A DNA stretch of 64,000 nt. It comes from Ecdyonurus torrentis (Eukaryota; Arthropoda; Insecta; Ephemeroptera; Heptageniidae). Below the pieces are notes generated by a model. The model saw only the letters and a program-made list of their open reading frames with translations. It was not told where the DNA came from and did not search any database. The DNA lies in assembly GCA_949318235.1 (NCBI GenBank), contig OX439129.1:37915027-37979026 (forward strand), in the 5' to 3' direction. Within the stretch, counting starts at the first letter, position 1. Each line of letters starts with the position of its first letter. Of the stretch, positions 14,601 through 28,074 are shown piece by piece. A program made the position numbers and the translations under genes.

Positions 14601-15687
14601 AATTTTGCTTTGTTTTTTTATTTTAAAAATGTTATCAAACGGTTTATTTGATAATAATTTTTAGAGTAATATACACATATAATACACATGAGGATGCATA
14701 AAAAGTAAATTGTCTTACAATGCAGTTTGACGTACGGCGGCTTCCGTGAAACATCTTCTTTTCTTGTACATAATATAGAGAGAAATGCTCCAAATTTTTA
14801 GTAAAGTTCGTGTTACTTCCATTTAACCTTTATTTATAAAACATATAACCTTAAAAGATAGTTAAAACAATAAAACTTTAGATAAGCAATTTAACAACGT
14901 ATAATTTTTTTATTCGTCTTTTGAAAAAACTTCTTTAGAGAAACAAAATTTTTTTTTTTCTTTTTTAACTATTACCGTGTATAATTTTAATTCGCACAAT
15001 TTATTATATAAAAAAATACTTTCTAAGCAGATTTTGGTTAAAAATAGAAACACACAAAAAAAAACTCTCTTTTTCTTTATGGCATAGAAAAATGCCTGAC
15101 TTAATTAAGTGTTCTTAATTATAATTTTTATGACACTGAATTAAGAGGAAATCTTAACAAGATTACAATAATCTGAAGTGATCTCAATGTGCTCTATCAT
15201 GTTATATTGTGAAACAAAAATAATGATTCTGTTGCTCTCTTTTATATCTTTTTTTTTTATCTGTGCCTAATTTTAAATGTGAAAAAGAGAGAAAAACATG
15301 TCAACATGAATCATATCAATATTAAAACATCTTTTTATCCAGTAATATAGTAATTAGGGAGATAGATATAAGTACTTTTTAAAGAAACGGACTTTAGTGA
15401 AATATTTAATGTACAGTACGTACTGACAGTGTGATATCATATAATTTTACTATGTTTTGCTTTGTTTTAATTGGCATCCAAGAAACAGGCAGATTCACTT
15501 GCTCCATACATTGGTGATGCAGATACACATACAGTAGAGAAACAAATTACTGATTTACATACATAATATTTAGATGAAAATTATATAATTAAATAGAAAT
15601 CTTTAAAATTTATATATACATTTTTTTATGCAAATGAAAAGATCGTGAATACATCTACTTCCGACGTACTGAACGAATGCAATATAT

Positions 15688-15738
15688 GTTTTATGCTTAT
15701 ATAATATGCTTTATGCTTATATAATATGCTTTATGTAA
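15688..15738. repeat. 20-bp tandem repeat, about 2.5 copies
   Basis: The unit ATGCTTTATGCTTATATAAT repeats in tandem. No known role. Confidence 0.75.
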
Positions 15739-16099
15739 ATAAATTGCATTGATTTGGAGACTTTAACTGACGCAATGCTTGCAAATACATAAAATATATT
15801 ATATTATAATATAGTATTGTCATAAAAAAAAATAAAGTAAAATTTAATATCATATAAGATGAAGAATATAATGCATCCTTCTTGCTAGGATTTATCGTCA
15901 CCCATTTGCTAGAGACTCAGGTTAAACAAATCTAACGAAAAGGTATTAGAGCGGAGTAAATAATGTTTTAAAATTTCCTTGAATTTAATATAGACCATTT
16001 TTTGCCCCGTGAAGTGTCTATGCAGTACGGATGGACTCACAGAATTTCTCACTGTTGCCGTATGGAAATAATACCATGTTATTTCTAAGGATGAATATG

Positions 16100-16451
16100 T
16101 TAAAGGCATAGAAAACTTACAAAATAACTTCTCTAGAATGAAGATTATATTCTGAGATACATGAAAATCAACATTGATTTAGGACTCGTTGATTTCTCAT
16201 TTATTTTTTATTTTTTGTATTTAGCCGTTACATCGTCTCCTGTATGTATATAGTCACAATCATCTAATCAGATTCATTGATGACTGTGACGTCATTATAC
16301 AGGAGAAGCGATAACGGACAAATAGAAATAATTTAAAATAAATTTGAAATCAGTGAGTTTGGACAAACAAATGATGATTTTCAGGTATCCTAAGATATAA
16401 TCTGTCATTATAGAGAAGTTAACTTGTAAATTTGTTATGCCTTTGATTTAA
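16100..16451. mobile_element. TTAA palindromic MITE, group 1, older diverged copy
   Basis: The left end TTAAAGGCATAGAAAACTTA pairs with the right end ATGCCTTTGATTTAA. Internal arm segments pair too (GAAAATCAACATTG with CAAATGATGATTTTC; CCGTTACATCGTCTCCTGTA with TACAGGAGAAGCGATAACGG). The GAAAATCAACATTGATTT block matches the group 1 elements at 16753 and 22997. One TGACGTCA remains (16287-16294), while its partner on the left arm has decayed to TAGTCACA. There is no coding capacity. Confidence 0.65.
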
Positions 16452-16752
16452 GCCCCCATATAAATGCATTGAATTTAACATAAGTATAAATAATGTATAA
16501 TAAATGTCATAATATCACAATGTCTGTGCACTCACTGTGGTATAAAATTATATTGAATTGATTTATGGGTATAAGCGATGCATTCAAATGGAGACTTTAA
16601 GTATCACATAATGCTCAATGCTGAATACATTGTATTGCTGTATGAGGCAATATTATAAAATTTTATGTCACGGCGGTGTCTGTACATGTACAATTTATAG
16701 CAAAAGAATCTAAATTCATTTTTTTAAATAAAAATAATGCAAATTATAACTT

Positions 16753-17055
16753 ACACCTTGAACAAAAAAGTTGTGTAATATCCTAACAAACCTGAAAATC
16801 AACATTGATTTGACTGGAGTCATTGATTTCTAATTTATTTTCCATTCACAAAATGCCACTGGCGGTCACTGACGTCACAGCTCGCCCAGTTTTCGCGCGC
16901 TTAAAATAAGCGAGCTGTGACGTCAGTGACCGTCAGTAGCATTTTGTGAATGGAAAATAAATTAGAAATCAATGACTTCCGCCAAATCAACGTTGATTTT
17001 CAGGTTTGTTAGGATATTACATAACTTTTTTGTTCAAGGTGTTCTACGCCTTTAA
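16753..17055. mobile_element. TTAA palindromic MITE, group 1, left terminus lost
   Basis: Closely similar to the 22997-23322 element across both arms, including CAAAATGCCACTGGCGGTCA, TGACGTCA on each side of the loop, and the right end TTCTACGCCTTTAA. The loop differs (around 16887-16909). The outermost 13 or so bases of the left arm are replaced or decayed: ACACCTTGAAC is preceded by unrelated AT-rich sequence. Confidence 0.75.
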
Positions 17056-17148
17056 GGTTTTTGTAAAGAAGCTTTCACAATGGACCCTCAATGGATTTTT
17101 GCGCGTTTGAAAATGCGTCGATTTACGTCCATTGTAAAAGCAGCTAAA
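17052..17148. repeat. Short hairpin abutting the right end of a palindromic MITE
   Basis: GCTTTCACAATGGAC (17071-17085) pairs with GTCCATTGTAAAAGC, and inner GCGCGTTTGAAAATGCG also folds back. The segment begins at the TTAA that ends the 16753-17055 element. It may be a further, smaller palindromic insertion or a deletion product. Confidence 0.4.
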
Positions 17149-17235
17149 TATGCACAACAACAACAACAAATGTATTTTTTTATAAGGCAATATAATAAAT
17201 TTTAATAATATTAATTACAATTACATATTATATAT

Positions 17236-17246
17236 ACACAACACAC

Positions 17247-17284
<38 letters not shown>
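17236..17284. repeat. (CA)n microsatellite
   Basis: CA array of about 49 bp with an ACAACAC slip at its start. Confidence 0.9.
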
Positions 17285-17285
<1 letters not shown>

Positions 17286-19981
17286 TACGCATTTGTATAT
17301 TAATTTTTTATTCATGCATAAGCAAATTAACAAACAAAACGTAACAAATTAGAATAAGATAAATTACAAAAATTAATACTAAATATTTTTCCTCAGTAAT
17401 GTAAGACCATTATTCTTTATTAGCACCTTTATCAATATTGAAAACCATTTATTGTAATATATTTCCCCTAAATTTAAACAGGATTTACTTCTTAAAATTA
17501 GGTTTAGATTAGCATTATCAATTTATTTTTATTATATAGCTGTATAATCATTTGAAATCAAATTTCAATACTCTTCTCTTATAATTTAAGCCACACAAAT
17601 CTAAATAGAATTCAAATTAAATAAACTGTACTTGTAAATAAAAAACCACAAAAATATAATATTTATACATATTTTTTAATGCATTTTGATATCCCATAAG
17701 TTATAACTTAAAAAAATATATATAGCCCTAATTGTTTCGCACTATCTCACAAAAAACTTTAAATGAAAAGTTTTAATTTTATTTGTTTTCTTCATTATAT
17801 GATAGGAATTGAACTGAAATGGTTCCAATAAACAGTTATTTATATAAGATAAGAAAATAAAAATATAATAAATTTCAGCAATTAATCTGTATATTTTATC
17901 TTTTACAAACTAATAAATCCAATATTATATTTTATACTATATGTTATTATATACACACATATATGATTAAATATATAATTAAAGTATTTATTTTTTTATG
18001 TTCAAGTATGATGTATACTTAAAACACATTGTATATTAACTATTCTTTATACCTATCATTGTTAATCGGTGCTAAAATATTTGATAACACCTTTAAGTTT
18101 TGTACTTTGATAATAATAAAATTTGTAATTATACTATTATATACTATACAACATCTTTTTTATCACTAAACATTACAAAATTATAATCTGTTTTTTTCAT
18201 TTATATTTTTAATTATTACGTACGTAGCTGTATAGCGTAACTATTTTCAGGTCAAAAAATATATTTTTTACTTTATAACGTTACTATAAACATTTATATT
18301 TTGCTGTTTTAAAAATATATATAGTGTTGAAATATATTACAGGAAATTATAAAAATGACACTAAATTCACACCTTTAAGATATAGAATATAGAAAGAAAA
18401 AAAAATGATTACAATTTCTCTATTTATGCAGGAACACATTTTTTAAAAAGTTAAACGCAGTGAATTACTCAATATATCAACATAATGTCAGTTTGACGCG
18501 ACTTGGTATTAAAAGAAAAAAAAATGGTGAGAACAGAAACAGTAGCCAAGATTTTTCTCGTTAATACGCATATTTTATGGGCAAAAGTCTTCATCATCAT
18601 AGAACATTGCAGTCTGCAATGTGTAATTACATTTATCCATCTTCTTCTTTTATTTTTTTTCCCATCAATAAATCCTTCAGTTTATAAACTTGTTTCTTTT
18701 TTTTTTATAGAACTATACATAACTGACCTACATCAGGAAAAAAATCATAAGATCAAAAAATTAAGATTTGCAATATTATTATTAAAAAAAAAAAGAAATT
18801 TTTTTCATTAATTTTCTAGAGAATAATATTAATCCAAAACGATATTTCTTATATTATTATGAATGTGCAAAACAATTACCCTACATATATATACATTTAA
18901 ATCACCTAAAAATTTTATTTTGAATTAAATCTAATATTATAAAAAAAAAAGAGTTATAAAATAAAAGTTATACCTATATTATACTATGCAAAAGTTAGTA
19001 TTCCTTTGCTCTAAATATATTATAAACTACAAGAGGGGCGAGTTATAGTTTTATATCATTATTATTATTTTCGTGATGTTCATATATTACTTTTTTTTTA
19101 TAATATATATACACGTATTTAAACCACTTTTATACGTAAGCAAGATCCTTAACTTTTTCCATTTAAGGTTTTGTTGATAGTTCTTTAGATTTTAAATTCG
19201 TTAACTTGCATTATATTGTGTGATATATATAAAAACTTCTTTTTTAATGAGTAAAAATTGTAAAATACCACAATATGCAACATGAATTCGTAAGTATATT
19301 TAATTAATAACGGTCAAAAATACTACTTGTGTTTTTATAAAAGTGTAAGTGTTTTGTTTCTATTCCACGAAATCAATTTTCAACTTGTTGTTTTTATTAT
19401 AATTATAGTTTAACTTTTAAAAACGTTTAAACTAAATTATGAAATTAAAAATCAATTTTAACACAAAATTGACCACACTTTGTATATAATATTGTTTAAA
19501 GCTTTTCTACTGGGGTTTTTGATGTTTATTTTAAAAACATTATCATCATTTTTTATATTGTTATAAAGTAACAGCAGTGATCCATCAAATTTTAATATAA
19601 TTCAATTACAGTTTATGTATATAAAAATACAAGCGGTATAAAAATGCTTTTTTTTAAAGGTGTTATATTTAATAAAGTCATTACTAAATTATATTTTCAT
19701 ATTAAACAGTCATTAATTTTTACGATTTTAACTACATACAATAACGCTAAAAAAAATCTTTATTAACTTTTGAATTTATGTGCGGTATTATAAAACTTTC
19801 ATTTTATCAAAACTTTAGTATTTTTTTATCTCTTTATTTTTATATAACATAAAAATAATAATAATAAAATAAGAAGAAGAAAAAGAAAGAAAAATAAATA
19901 ATATTATTTACTTGTGTAAAAAAAGAAGTACAAAAACTATATATATACTAAAAGAAATTAAGTTTAAATTAAAGAAGAGAG

Positions 19982-19984
<3 letters not shown>

Positions 19985-20048
<64 letters not shown>
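19985..20048. repeat. (AT)n microsatellite
   Basis: Pure AT dinucleotide array of about 64 bp. Confidence 0.95.
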
Positions 20049-20050
<2 letters not shown>

Positions 20051-20861
20051 AGAGAAGATGAGTTTAATTTTAAATTACTTCGTGAAAACTAAAATAACTC
20101 TATTTGCTGTAAGATCAAACACGGGATATAATTTGAGAAATAAAGAAATTTTACAACTTTTGTTTGTATTTCCTTCTTTCTAACTAGGAATGTTACTGTT
20201 TTATAGGACAGCAAGGAAACATTAATGTATAAGTTCTCACACATCATTCATTGTGAAAAAAAAATATCAATAACCCAGTAAGCAAGATGTAACGTATATC
20301 TCAATACACCTTGAAATTTTTTCTTTAATGTTATTATATTATATAATTTAAATATCTACGGTATTAATATTCATATATTTTGCAATGTTGTATTGAGGTA
20401 TACATTTTTTTGTCGCACGTTGCATTACTGTGTACAAATCAAAACATATCGGAAATATTGACTCCCAATTGAAGTGAAATTACGGATATATGCATCGCAG
20501 CATAGTTATAGTCTGCTCTTCTTGCTTATATTTTTATAACTTTTCTGCTATTTTGTCTTCTTTTTTTAATTATTATTTGTTTATAAATATTGGACAGCTT
20601 TTCTTTATATAACGCATTATGCCTAAATTAAAATTAGGAAACGTACAAAATTATTTATATTGATAACTATAAAATGACAATTTAAAATTGTTTTGTAATT
20701 CATGGAATATTTACTAAATTATCAATATAATAATACAATACTAGCGATTTCTATAATTAACCTCAAAATAAACAACATTTTACAAAATTTGAACTCTCCT
20801 TTATAAAGTTTTGCAAAAATTTCATTTCATTTATTTTTTTTTTTTTTTTTTTTTGCAATCA

Positions 20862-20923
20862 GCACACACATACACACACACACATGCACACACACACATG
20901 CACACACACACATGCACACACAA
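20862..20923. repeat. CA-rich minisatellite with ATGC interruptions
   Basis: Three successive units of about 14 bp, each ending CACATG, then CACACACAAAG. A two-level repeat: CA dinucleotides grouped into a larger unit. Confidence 0.9.
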
Positions 20924-21179
20924 AGAGGATTTTTTTTTTATTGATTTCTCCTGTCGTAACTCTTTTTCTCTCTACACATAAGTTTCATTTTTTCTGTCAG
21001 ACCTTCTATCCTATAATCATTTGTCTTAATGTTACTTATTACTTTATTAGCCATATATGGTAAAAACTTAAAAAATATTATATTAAAAAAAAAAAAAAAC
21101 TGTAATTTACCTTGCTATACTCTATTTCTTATGATTTACCTTTATACACAAAAGTTTAGATTGAATTTTTATATTAAAT

Positions 21180-21182
<3 letters not shown>

Positions 21183-21255
<73 letters not shown>
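21183..21255. repeat. (CT)n microsatellite, about 72 bp
   Basis: Pure CT dinucleotide array. Confidence 0.95.
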
Positions 21256-21262
<7 letters not shown>

Positions 21263-22996
21263 ATATGTAACATAACCGAAGTATTTTTATATAAATTGAA
21301 CTTCAATTATAGTAAAAAATAAATCATCAAAAATATAATTTTTATTATATTATTATTTATTAATAATAATATAGACCTAAACAAATTGGTTACTAGTATA
21401 ATTTATATCACAAACACATCATATACACACACACTCACACACACATATAATACAGTATAATGTACAATATATTAAATATATAGCGCGAGGGATGGAATTG
21501 TTGTCAGAATTTAATGAAGTTGTTGATGAGAATCCTGTGGCGCAAGGACGTTCATTTTCATTGCGTATTTCCTATACATTATATTATTGTACATAAAATC
21601 AGACAACAAAACTAACGTCAACGGAAATTCTAATACTACTGTATAATAGACTTTCCATACTATTAGTGAGGATCATAATTTAATTATTTTTAATATCATA
21701 CTGCCAACAAAGCATGATATATTTTTATTTTTGAGTTTCTTGGGAATTTTATTTAACATTTCGACCGTTCATACAATGAAAACAAACTATACAAAATACG
21801 AACTTTTAATCACTTCACTATTGCTGAATTTTGACACGAATTCATTATAAATTTATATAATGCTATAATTACAAAAGATGAAATTTCATTTAAATTGTCA
21901 AAATACCCTTCCTAAATACCATATAATATTTTTAATTTAGAGCTTATATTTTCTTAAAAATAGAAAACTTAAAAAAAACGTATATGAGTTGAACACTGAC
22001 GAAGGGTATCGTTTATGTTAATTGAAAGCCAAAAGACATTTAATTTATCTTTTTTTTTAACGCACGCTATGATTGAGTGACAGACCCCAAACATTACACT
22101 TTTCGTTTATCGTGTATGGCACGCTTCATACTGGGCTAAAATTATATAGAGAGTGTCCTATACCTGTGATCAAAATTATACTCATTGTCGAAGACATTTG
22201 TGAAGTTATTTGTTGACAATACTATATTATACTATGTGACTTGGTGAACATTCAACATTTCTACCACGGTTCTTGCATATGTGAATGGCAAATATTTCAA
22301 AGGAAAAGTGGAAATACTGATGAATAAATAAGATGTCACACAAAACTGAAAATTGTGGTTATTGAACATGAAATGAAAATGAATAAAGAAATATAAAATT
22401 AACCACATTATTCAAATATTTGTCACATATATACCTCTAGTACATGTCAACTTTTACTTTGTCATTTTTTGTTGTTCCTCTCTCATTTCTCTTATCTTTT
22501 TGCAGTCGTCACATTTGACAAACTTTCTCTCATTTATTTATTTCTTTTTGTATTTTTCGTAATCATTAAATTTAATGAAGCTTATTTTTTTAAAGTTAAA
22601 TTTCCTGTTCATTAGGTTTTGAGAATTATAGCAAAATAATGCATTTAATTTAATATAAATCAGCATCATTACTTTTTTTTAAATTACGACATTAGATTCA
22701 CTTGATTGGTGCTCAGATTTAACCTCCTGGAACCTCCACAAGTGCAAACAATCGTAAATGTTTGCATAAAAAATTGTTTACAATATAAAATCATATAAAT
22801 AAATTGATTATTGCTTATTTTGATTTACAAAATAATTATGCTTATAAAAGTCAAGTAGGGTATCACTGTTTTTTCATTGTCAAATAAACAATGTCTCCAA
22901 TAATTTACTGTATTAGCATATTAGCAATTAATAAAATTTTGTTAATAGAATTTGAATGAACTTTTCCTTGTCTGCACTACAGTGCTAAATTCTTAC

Positions 22997-23322
22997 TTAA
23001 AGGCGTAGAACACCTTGAACAAAAAAGTTGCGTAATATCCTAACAAACCTAAAAATCAACGTTGATTTGGACGAAGTCATTGATTTCTAATTTATTTTCC
23101 ATTCACAAAATAACGCTGCCGGTCACTGACGTCACAGCTCGCCTGGTCCACGCGCAAGTAAACCCAAGTAAACCGGGCGAGCTGTGACGTCAGTGACCGG
23201 CAGCGGCATTTTGTGAATGGAAAATAAATTAGAAATCAATGACTCCGGCCAAATCAACATTGATTTTCAGGTTTGTTAGGATATTACGCAACTTTTTTGT
23301 TCAAGGTGTTCTACGCCTTTAA
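22997..23322. mobile_element. TTAA-ended palindromic MITE, group 1, best-preserved copy
   Basis: Runs from TTAAAGGCGTAGAACACC to its inverse ending CTACGCCTTTAA. The arms are 147 bp each (22997-23143 and 23176-23322), nearly perfectly complementary, with a 32-base loop. Each arm carries CACTGACGTCACAGCTCGCC (in inverse on the other side) beside the loop, so TGACGTCA occurs twice. Such full-length hairpins flanked by TTAA are typical of foldback MITEs; TTAA is the target of piggyBac-type transposases, but assigning this family to piggyBac is inference. There is no coding capacity. It shares its right TTAA with the element at 23319-23646. Confidence 0.8.
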
Positions 23323-23646
23323 AGCTATATACCACATGAAACAGCTTGTGCTTTCTGATGATTAAACGTAAAATGGAATCTACAAAACTAATGACAATTT
23401 TTACTACAGTGTAAATGTGACCCCACAAGAGAGCGTGAAAATACTATAAAGTATGCTATTTGCGTGACAATTCCAATTTCTAACGCCAGAAAGATGCAAA
23501 AATAAGTATAAAAATGTTGTGCGGGTTGCATAAATAAAAAAAAAATTGATCACTGCTATAGAGGGTTTTGAGACATAACAAACTTAAGTCCCATCAAGTG
23601 TTTTTTGACATAAATGCTTATGTTTTATTGTGATCTATTCCTTCAA
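23319..23646. mobile_element. TTAA palindromic MITE, group 3, inverted copy abutting a group 1 element
   Basis: Begins at the TTAA that also ends the 22997-23322 element and finishes near TTCAA at 23642-23646. Relative to 8430-8768 it is in reverse orientation and shares CCCCACAAGAGAGCGTGAAA, TGTTGTGCGGGTTGCATAAA, CCCATCAAGTG and ATGCTTATGTTTTA. The central TGACGTCA has been lost (TCTAACGCCAG at that position). Confidence 0.65.
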
Positions 23647-23859
23647 GAATAACGCAAAACTTTATATTTTAATTTTTAAATCATTCAATCTTTTAAAATT
23701 TTACTATTCATAAGTATACTACCAGGATTTTTTTTTCTTTTAATACCCAAGATTTTGTTAATCAAATTTTACTTGTGGAATAGATGTGAGTGAGTAAGTC
23801 ACGTGTGACATGTGCTGATGCACGTATGTAATGTATCCTCTGTCACGATGCAGGTAAGC

Positions 23860-24142
23860 AGAGGCAGACGCAACGAAAGTTGCTCCAGTTGCTGCTGCTT
23901 TGGTTGCTCCCACTACAAATCCTTACCTGAGTACTGACTGAGTGGAGTGGAGTGGCGCGCGCCGCGTTCGCTAGCCGGCCGTTACGTGCTCGTACAAAAA
24001 GCAGAGTGGCCCCTGCGCCAGGAGTCATATTCTTGTCTGCCTGCACCACGAGCGTACGTTACCTTCAAGTTACCTCCACCCGCACCTAACACCACTTCAA
24101 ATCTCCTGGATAACACATCAACACCAGGAACATTTTGACAAG
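23860..24142 (+). other. Probable 5' non-coding first exon and promoter island of the 203-aa protein gene
   Basis: A sharply GC- and CpG-richer island (it includes GCGCGCGCCGCG-type sequence near 23955) in otherwise very AT-rich DNA. From about 23860 to the donor the plus strand has no ATG across roughly 280 nt, as expected of a 5' leader. It ends in AAG|GTAATT, with the donor GT at 24143-24144. Joined to the 39464-39502 segment and the 47154 exon, the leader stays ATG-free up to the ATG at 47162. The start is approximate: a weak CTGACTGAGT initiator-like patch lies near 23935, but I see no TATA box. Linking this exon to the gene 23 kb away is inference; a different unseen gene could use it. 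The minus strand also has open frames here, which I regard as composition effects. Confidence 0.5.
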
Positions 24143-27100
24143 GTAATTTTTTTAAATACATTTTTATAAGTGACTAAAGGCATGAATGTGTTCTTTTGGA
24201 CATTTATTATTTTTTTTTTTCAAGTGAAAAAAATACGTAAATATTGTGCTTATTTAAAGAGTGTTTAACAGTCCTCCTGTGGTGAATTTATAAAAACGTC
24301 TTCAAATTAAGAAAAAAAAATTCATCAGTCACAACTTTGTGCTTGATGACATTTTAAGCCAGAAGTGTTAAGAAAATGTCTGTTGGTGACTTTAATGAAC
24401 GGTGATAACAAAGTCTGAAATAATGATATTTTATATCAGTGACAATTTTAAATCAAAGGAATATAAAAATTAACAAACGTGCAAATATATGAATTACATT
24501 TAAAATATTCAGTCTAATTTTATAAACATAAATAAAAACAAGTTATATAAAGAAATAAAATTTAATAATAATTGTAAGTACTATACATTAGCTAAATTAC
24601 TTGAAAGCTTATAAAAAGAAACAAACTATTAAACTCAATCTTTCAATCATACTTATTATTTATATAGAGAAAGAAAAAAAAAACAACTGAAAAAAAAATA
24701 ATAATTAGAACTTAATAAAAAATATAATTCATATTTTTGCTCTCGTTAACATCAAGCATTAATGAAAGTCAATCTTGTACACTAAAACTAATTAAAAAAA
24801 ATATTTATAACTAAAAAAAATTAATATAATGAAAAAAGATAATATTATTATTATCTTTTCTATAAGAAATTCGGATCAATAAGACATTATAATAGTTCTT
24901 TTTTTATATTGTTCATTGTACCTTATAAATGAAACAAAAATTTTATTAGCTTGACTCGGTTAGTAGGGCACATGTTAAATGATTTTTTTCAGATATAAAC
25001 ATTTAAAAAAAAAAGGCTTCATAAGTATAATTGGTTTCAGAAAAAACATTTAAATAATATAAAGTTTAAATCAGAATTAATTCTAATATATACCTATCAT
25101 GAAATCTTTACTCTTTAAAATGTGTATTTGCGATAATTGAAGGAAGTTTTACGAAACCAAAATATATATACTATTACATAAAAATATTGTTGTTTTTATT
25201 TCTTTTCAATTCATTACACATTTTAGTAAAAATATTACGGGTCTATATTCAATGAGGCGGCACTTAAAGACTGTTACACGGTGGCCGCGCGGATATATTA
25301 TAGCGACATAATAATACAGGAGGATGGCAATTAAATTGGTGATCAGTTAAGTTCGATCGCCCGGAACTTTTTTGCTAAAAATATTCCCATTCATATACAT
25401 AGATCTTTTCATTATTTTTTTTTTTAAAAAATTGATTATAACAGATTTTTTTTTTCTTTGCGTTACAACATTTTTAAGGAAATTTGATGGATTATACTAA
25501 TAATAAAAAAGAAGTTTATTTTGTAGTTTTGTGACCTAAAGGTATATTATTTATTATACACACAATGTAGGTAATAATTTTATATTAAATTTTCATAACA
25601 TGCATGTTGTGCTACAAGTACTCGTTATTTAATAAAACTATAATATGTAATTTTCTTATAATAATAATATCTTTTAAAATCAAATACGCATAATCACTTT
25701 CTTGTATTATATAGATGTTTCTTTGCAAAATTTCATCATTAATCTATTGAAGAATTCCATTTTTTTAAAAATATATATATATATTTTTTATAAACTTGAT
25801 ATCATAGTATTTTTCCCATGGGCTTAATTTTTATTATTGCTATGATTGATTTGATCAAAAATATATATCATGTGTATTAGAGCGAAGTTTTGTAAAGTAT
25901 ACGACAAGAAAGAAAGAAAAAATAATAATAAAAAGAAAGAAAAAATGTGTCAAATTATATACGTATGATATTGCGACACATATATGAGAAAAATAACAAT
26001 TATACTGAGGGAAGATTATACCTTTATAAAGATACATTTTTTTTATGCCTGGAGCATTCACCGACATAAAATATAAGTGGCGCCAGCCTACCCTTATTAC
26101 TAAAAAGAAAAAAAATAATTATAAAGTATAAAAATCCACATTGTTATACAAGTGACAGTAATTCTTGAAATTTAGAACTTTTTCTTTTATGAGGTGTAAA
26201 ATTTAATATTAGACCTACAAGTAATTGATTTTAATTTTAATGTAGCTCAGGTATAAATTTCTATCATTTCAAATCATATCATGATGAAATTCTACAAAAT
26301 ATATATTTGGCCTGGAATTAGAATTACTTTTAAAAAAACAATTAAACCGCGGTGATACGGTCAAGGATCTTTGTGTAAATATTATTGTACTTTTTTTTCT
26401 TTTAAATTTTATATAGTATATCTATTTAATATAATGATAAAAATTACTTCTATATTTTCAATTTTTTTTAATTATATACTTAAAAAATAGTTTGTTTTTT
26501 AAAATTATTCTCTTCAACTATAATTTTGTGACAAATTTTTATTTTTATCTTTATTTTTCATCTTCATTCAAAATTAAGATAATTTGATTCTAAAAGCTAT
26601 TTAATATGAGTTTTCAAGGCATTTTTTTTTCTGTTAATTATATTTTTCATAACTACATATTTTTAGATTTTTACAAAAATATTTTTACGTCTTAAAGAAA
26701 AGAAAACAAAAAATCTATACAGCAAAGTCATTAACTTTAAATTTGTTTGCTGCTTTGAACCTAAAGTTAGTACATTGAATGAAGCCATTTTAAAAAAATG
26801 TGATAAAAGCAAAATTTTACCTCTAAATAATGTATTTTAAAACGTCGTCTCTAAAAATAATCTAACTTTTTTTTTTAAAACCCTTTATTTTTTTGCACAT
26901 TTATCTTAATTAACACTCGAAAAATTTGAAGAACTCGTTTTTTTATTATTTTTATATATTTAGCAATTAATATACATCAGGTTACAAATAAAAAACTGAA
27001 AGCCTATACTCTTATTACATTATAATATATTAAAAACTAATATTAATTTCATTTTTGGTCACTCTCGCTACTTGAAAAGCAATAAAAAAACAGCAGGAAG

Positions 27101-27874
27101 ATTATTATTGTATAGAAATTTAAAAATAACGGTAGGAAACGACGCATTTAATTGGGAGTCATGGGGGCTCCTCTTGCATTAACTCTCGCGGTATTTTGTA
27201 TATGAAAAAATAAAATAAAAAAACCTATATATATAAATATATATCTTTTTTTTACTAGACACTTTTATTATAAAACAGATGCTGTTATTTTTCATTATTT
27301 CTTGTATGCAAGTCCATTTTTGCTTTTACTCTTTTACTTTACACTTGATGATATGACTTTTTTTTTTATTGTATAATATATTATTTTATTTTCAATAGGT
27401 AGGTAGCCATCTGTGAATTAATTTTACTAACTACGTTATCTTTGTTGAATTTGCTGACACATGTATTGTAAATTACTAAGTAACGTCTCATAATCCACCT
27501 AATATGCATACAGTATACCTAATACTGCTATAAATGTTATTAACTTAAATTACTCCAATTATGTGTAAAAATACGCGTGATTGAAAACTATTTTGAAATC
27601 TTTTAAACCATTTCCGTCATATAATTAATTGCTTTAAGTTTTTTAAATATATTTTTGTATATGCAAAATTTAAAAAAAAAAAAAAAAAAAACTCGTGCGC
27701 AATATTACTTCTGGTGATAAAAAAAAATGCAAACAACGTAAAGAACATGATTACAGTATCTTAATAACTCCAATAATTGTTTTATTATTGATAATCAATT
27801 TATTTTTATGATACGTCTTTATTTTGTATACATACATATTCAAATCATTTATTTACATTTATACTCAGCAACAA

Positions 27875-28074
27875 NNNNNNNNNNNNNNNNNNNNNNNNNN
27901 NNNNNNNNNNNNNNNNNNNNNNNNNNNNNNNNNNNNNNNNNNNNNNNNNNNNNNNNNNNNNNNNNNNNNNNNNNNNNNNNNNNNNNNNNNNNNNNNNNNN
28001 NNNNNNNNNNNNNNNNNNNNNNNNNNNNNNNNNNNNNNNNNNNNNNNNNNNNNNNNNNNNNNNNNNNNNNNNNN
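27875..28074. other. Assembly gap of exactly 200 N
   Basis: 200 consecutive N bases. The 17 bases on the left (27858-27874) are identical to the 17 on the right (28075-28091), TTTATACTCAGCAACAA. That suggests either overlapping contig ends that were not merged or a repeat collapsed at the join. Confidence 0.95.

Larger units (their letters stand above)
17149..22996. other. AT-rich intergenic DNA upstream of the putative promoter, no gene seen
   Basis: Dominated by CA, AT and CT microsatellites. A 34-codon ATG frame at 21492-21596 is the most protein-like short frame but has no supporting context. Confidence 0.55.

Noticed and set aside
21492..21596. A 34-codon ATG frame starting MELLSEFNEVVDENP
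   Set aside because: Too short, with no signal peptide, splice or poly(A) context; chance cannot be excluded.
23843..24138. Open frames of 60-70 codons on both strands in the GC island
   Set aside because: The plus-strand frame has no ATG start, and both look like by-products of locally high GC; the donor at 24143 fits a non-coding exon better.
25240..25375. Possible tRNA because of GTTCGATCGC followed by a T-run
   Set aside because: The flanking bases do not form a T stem or acceptor stem, and no A box is positioned correctly.
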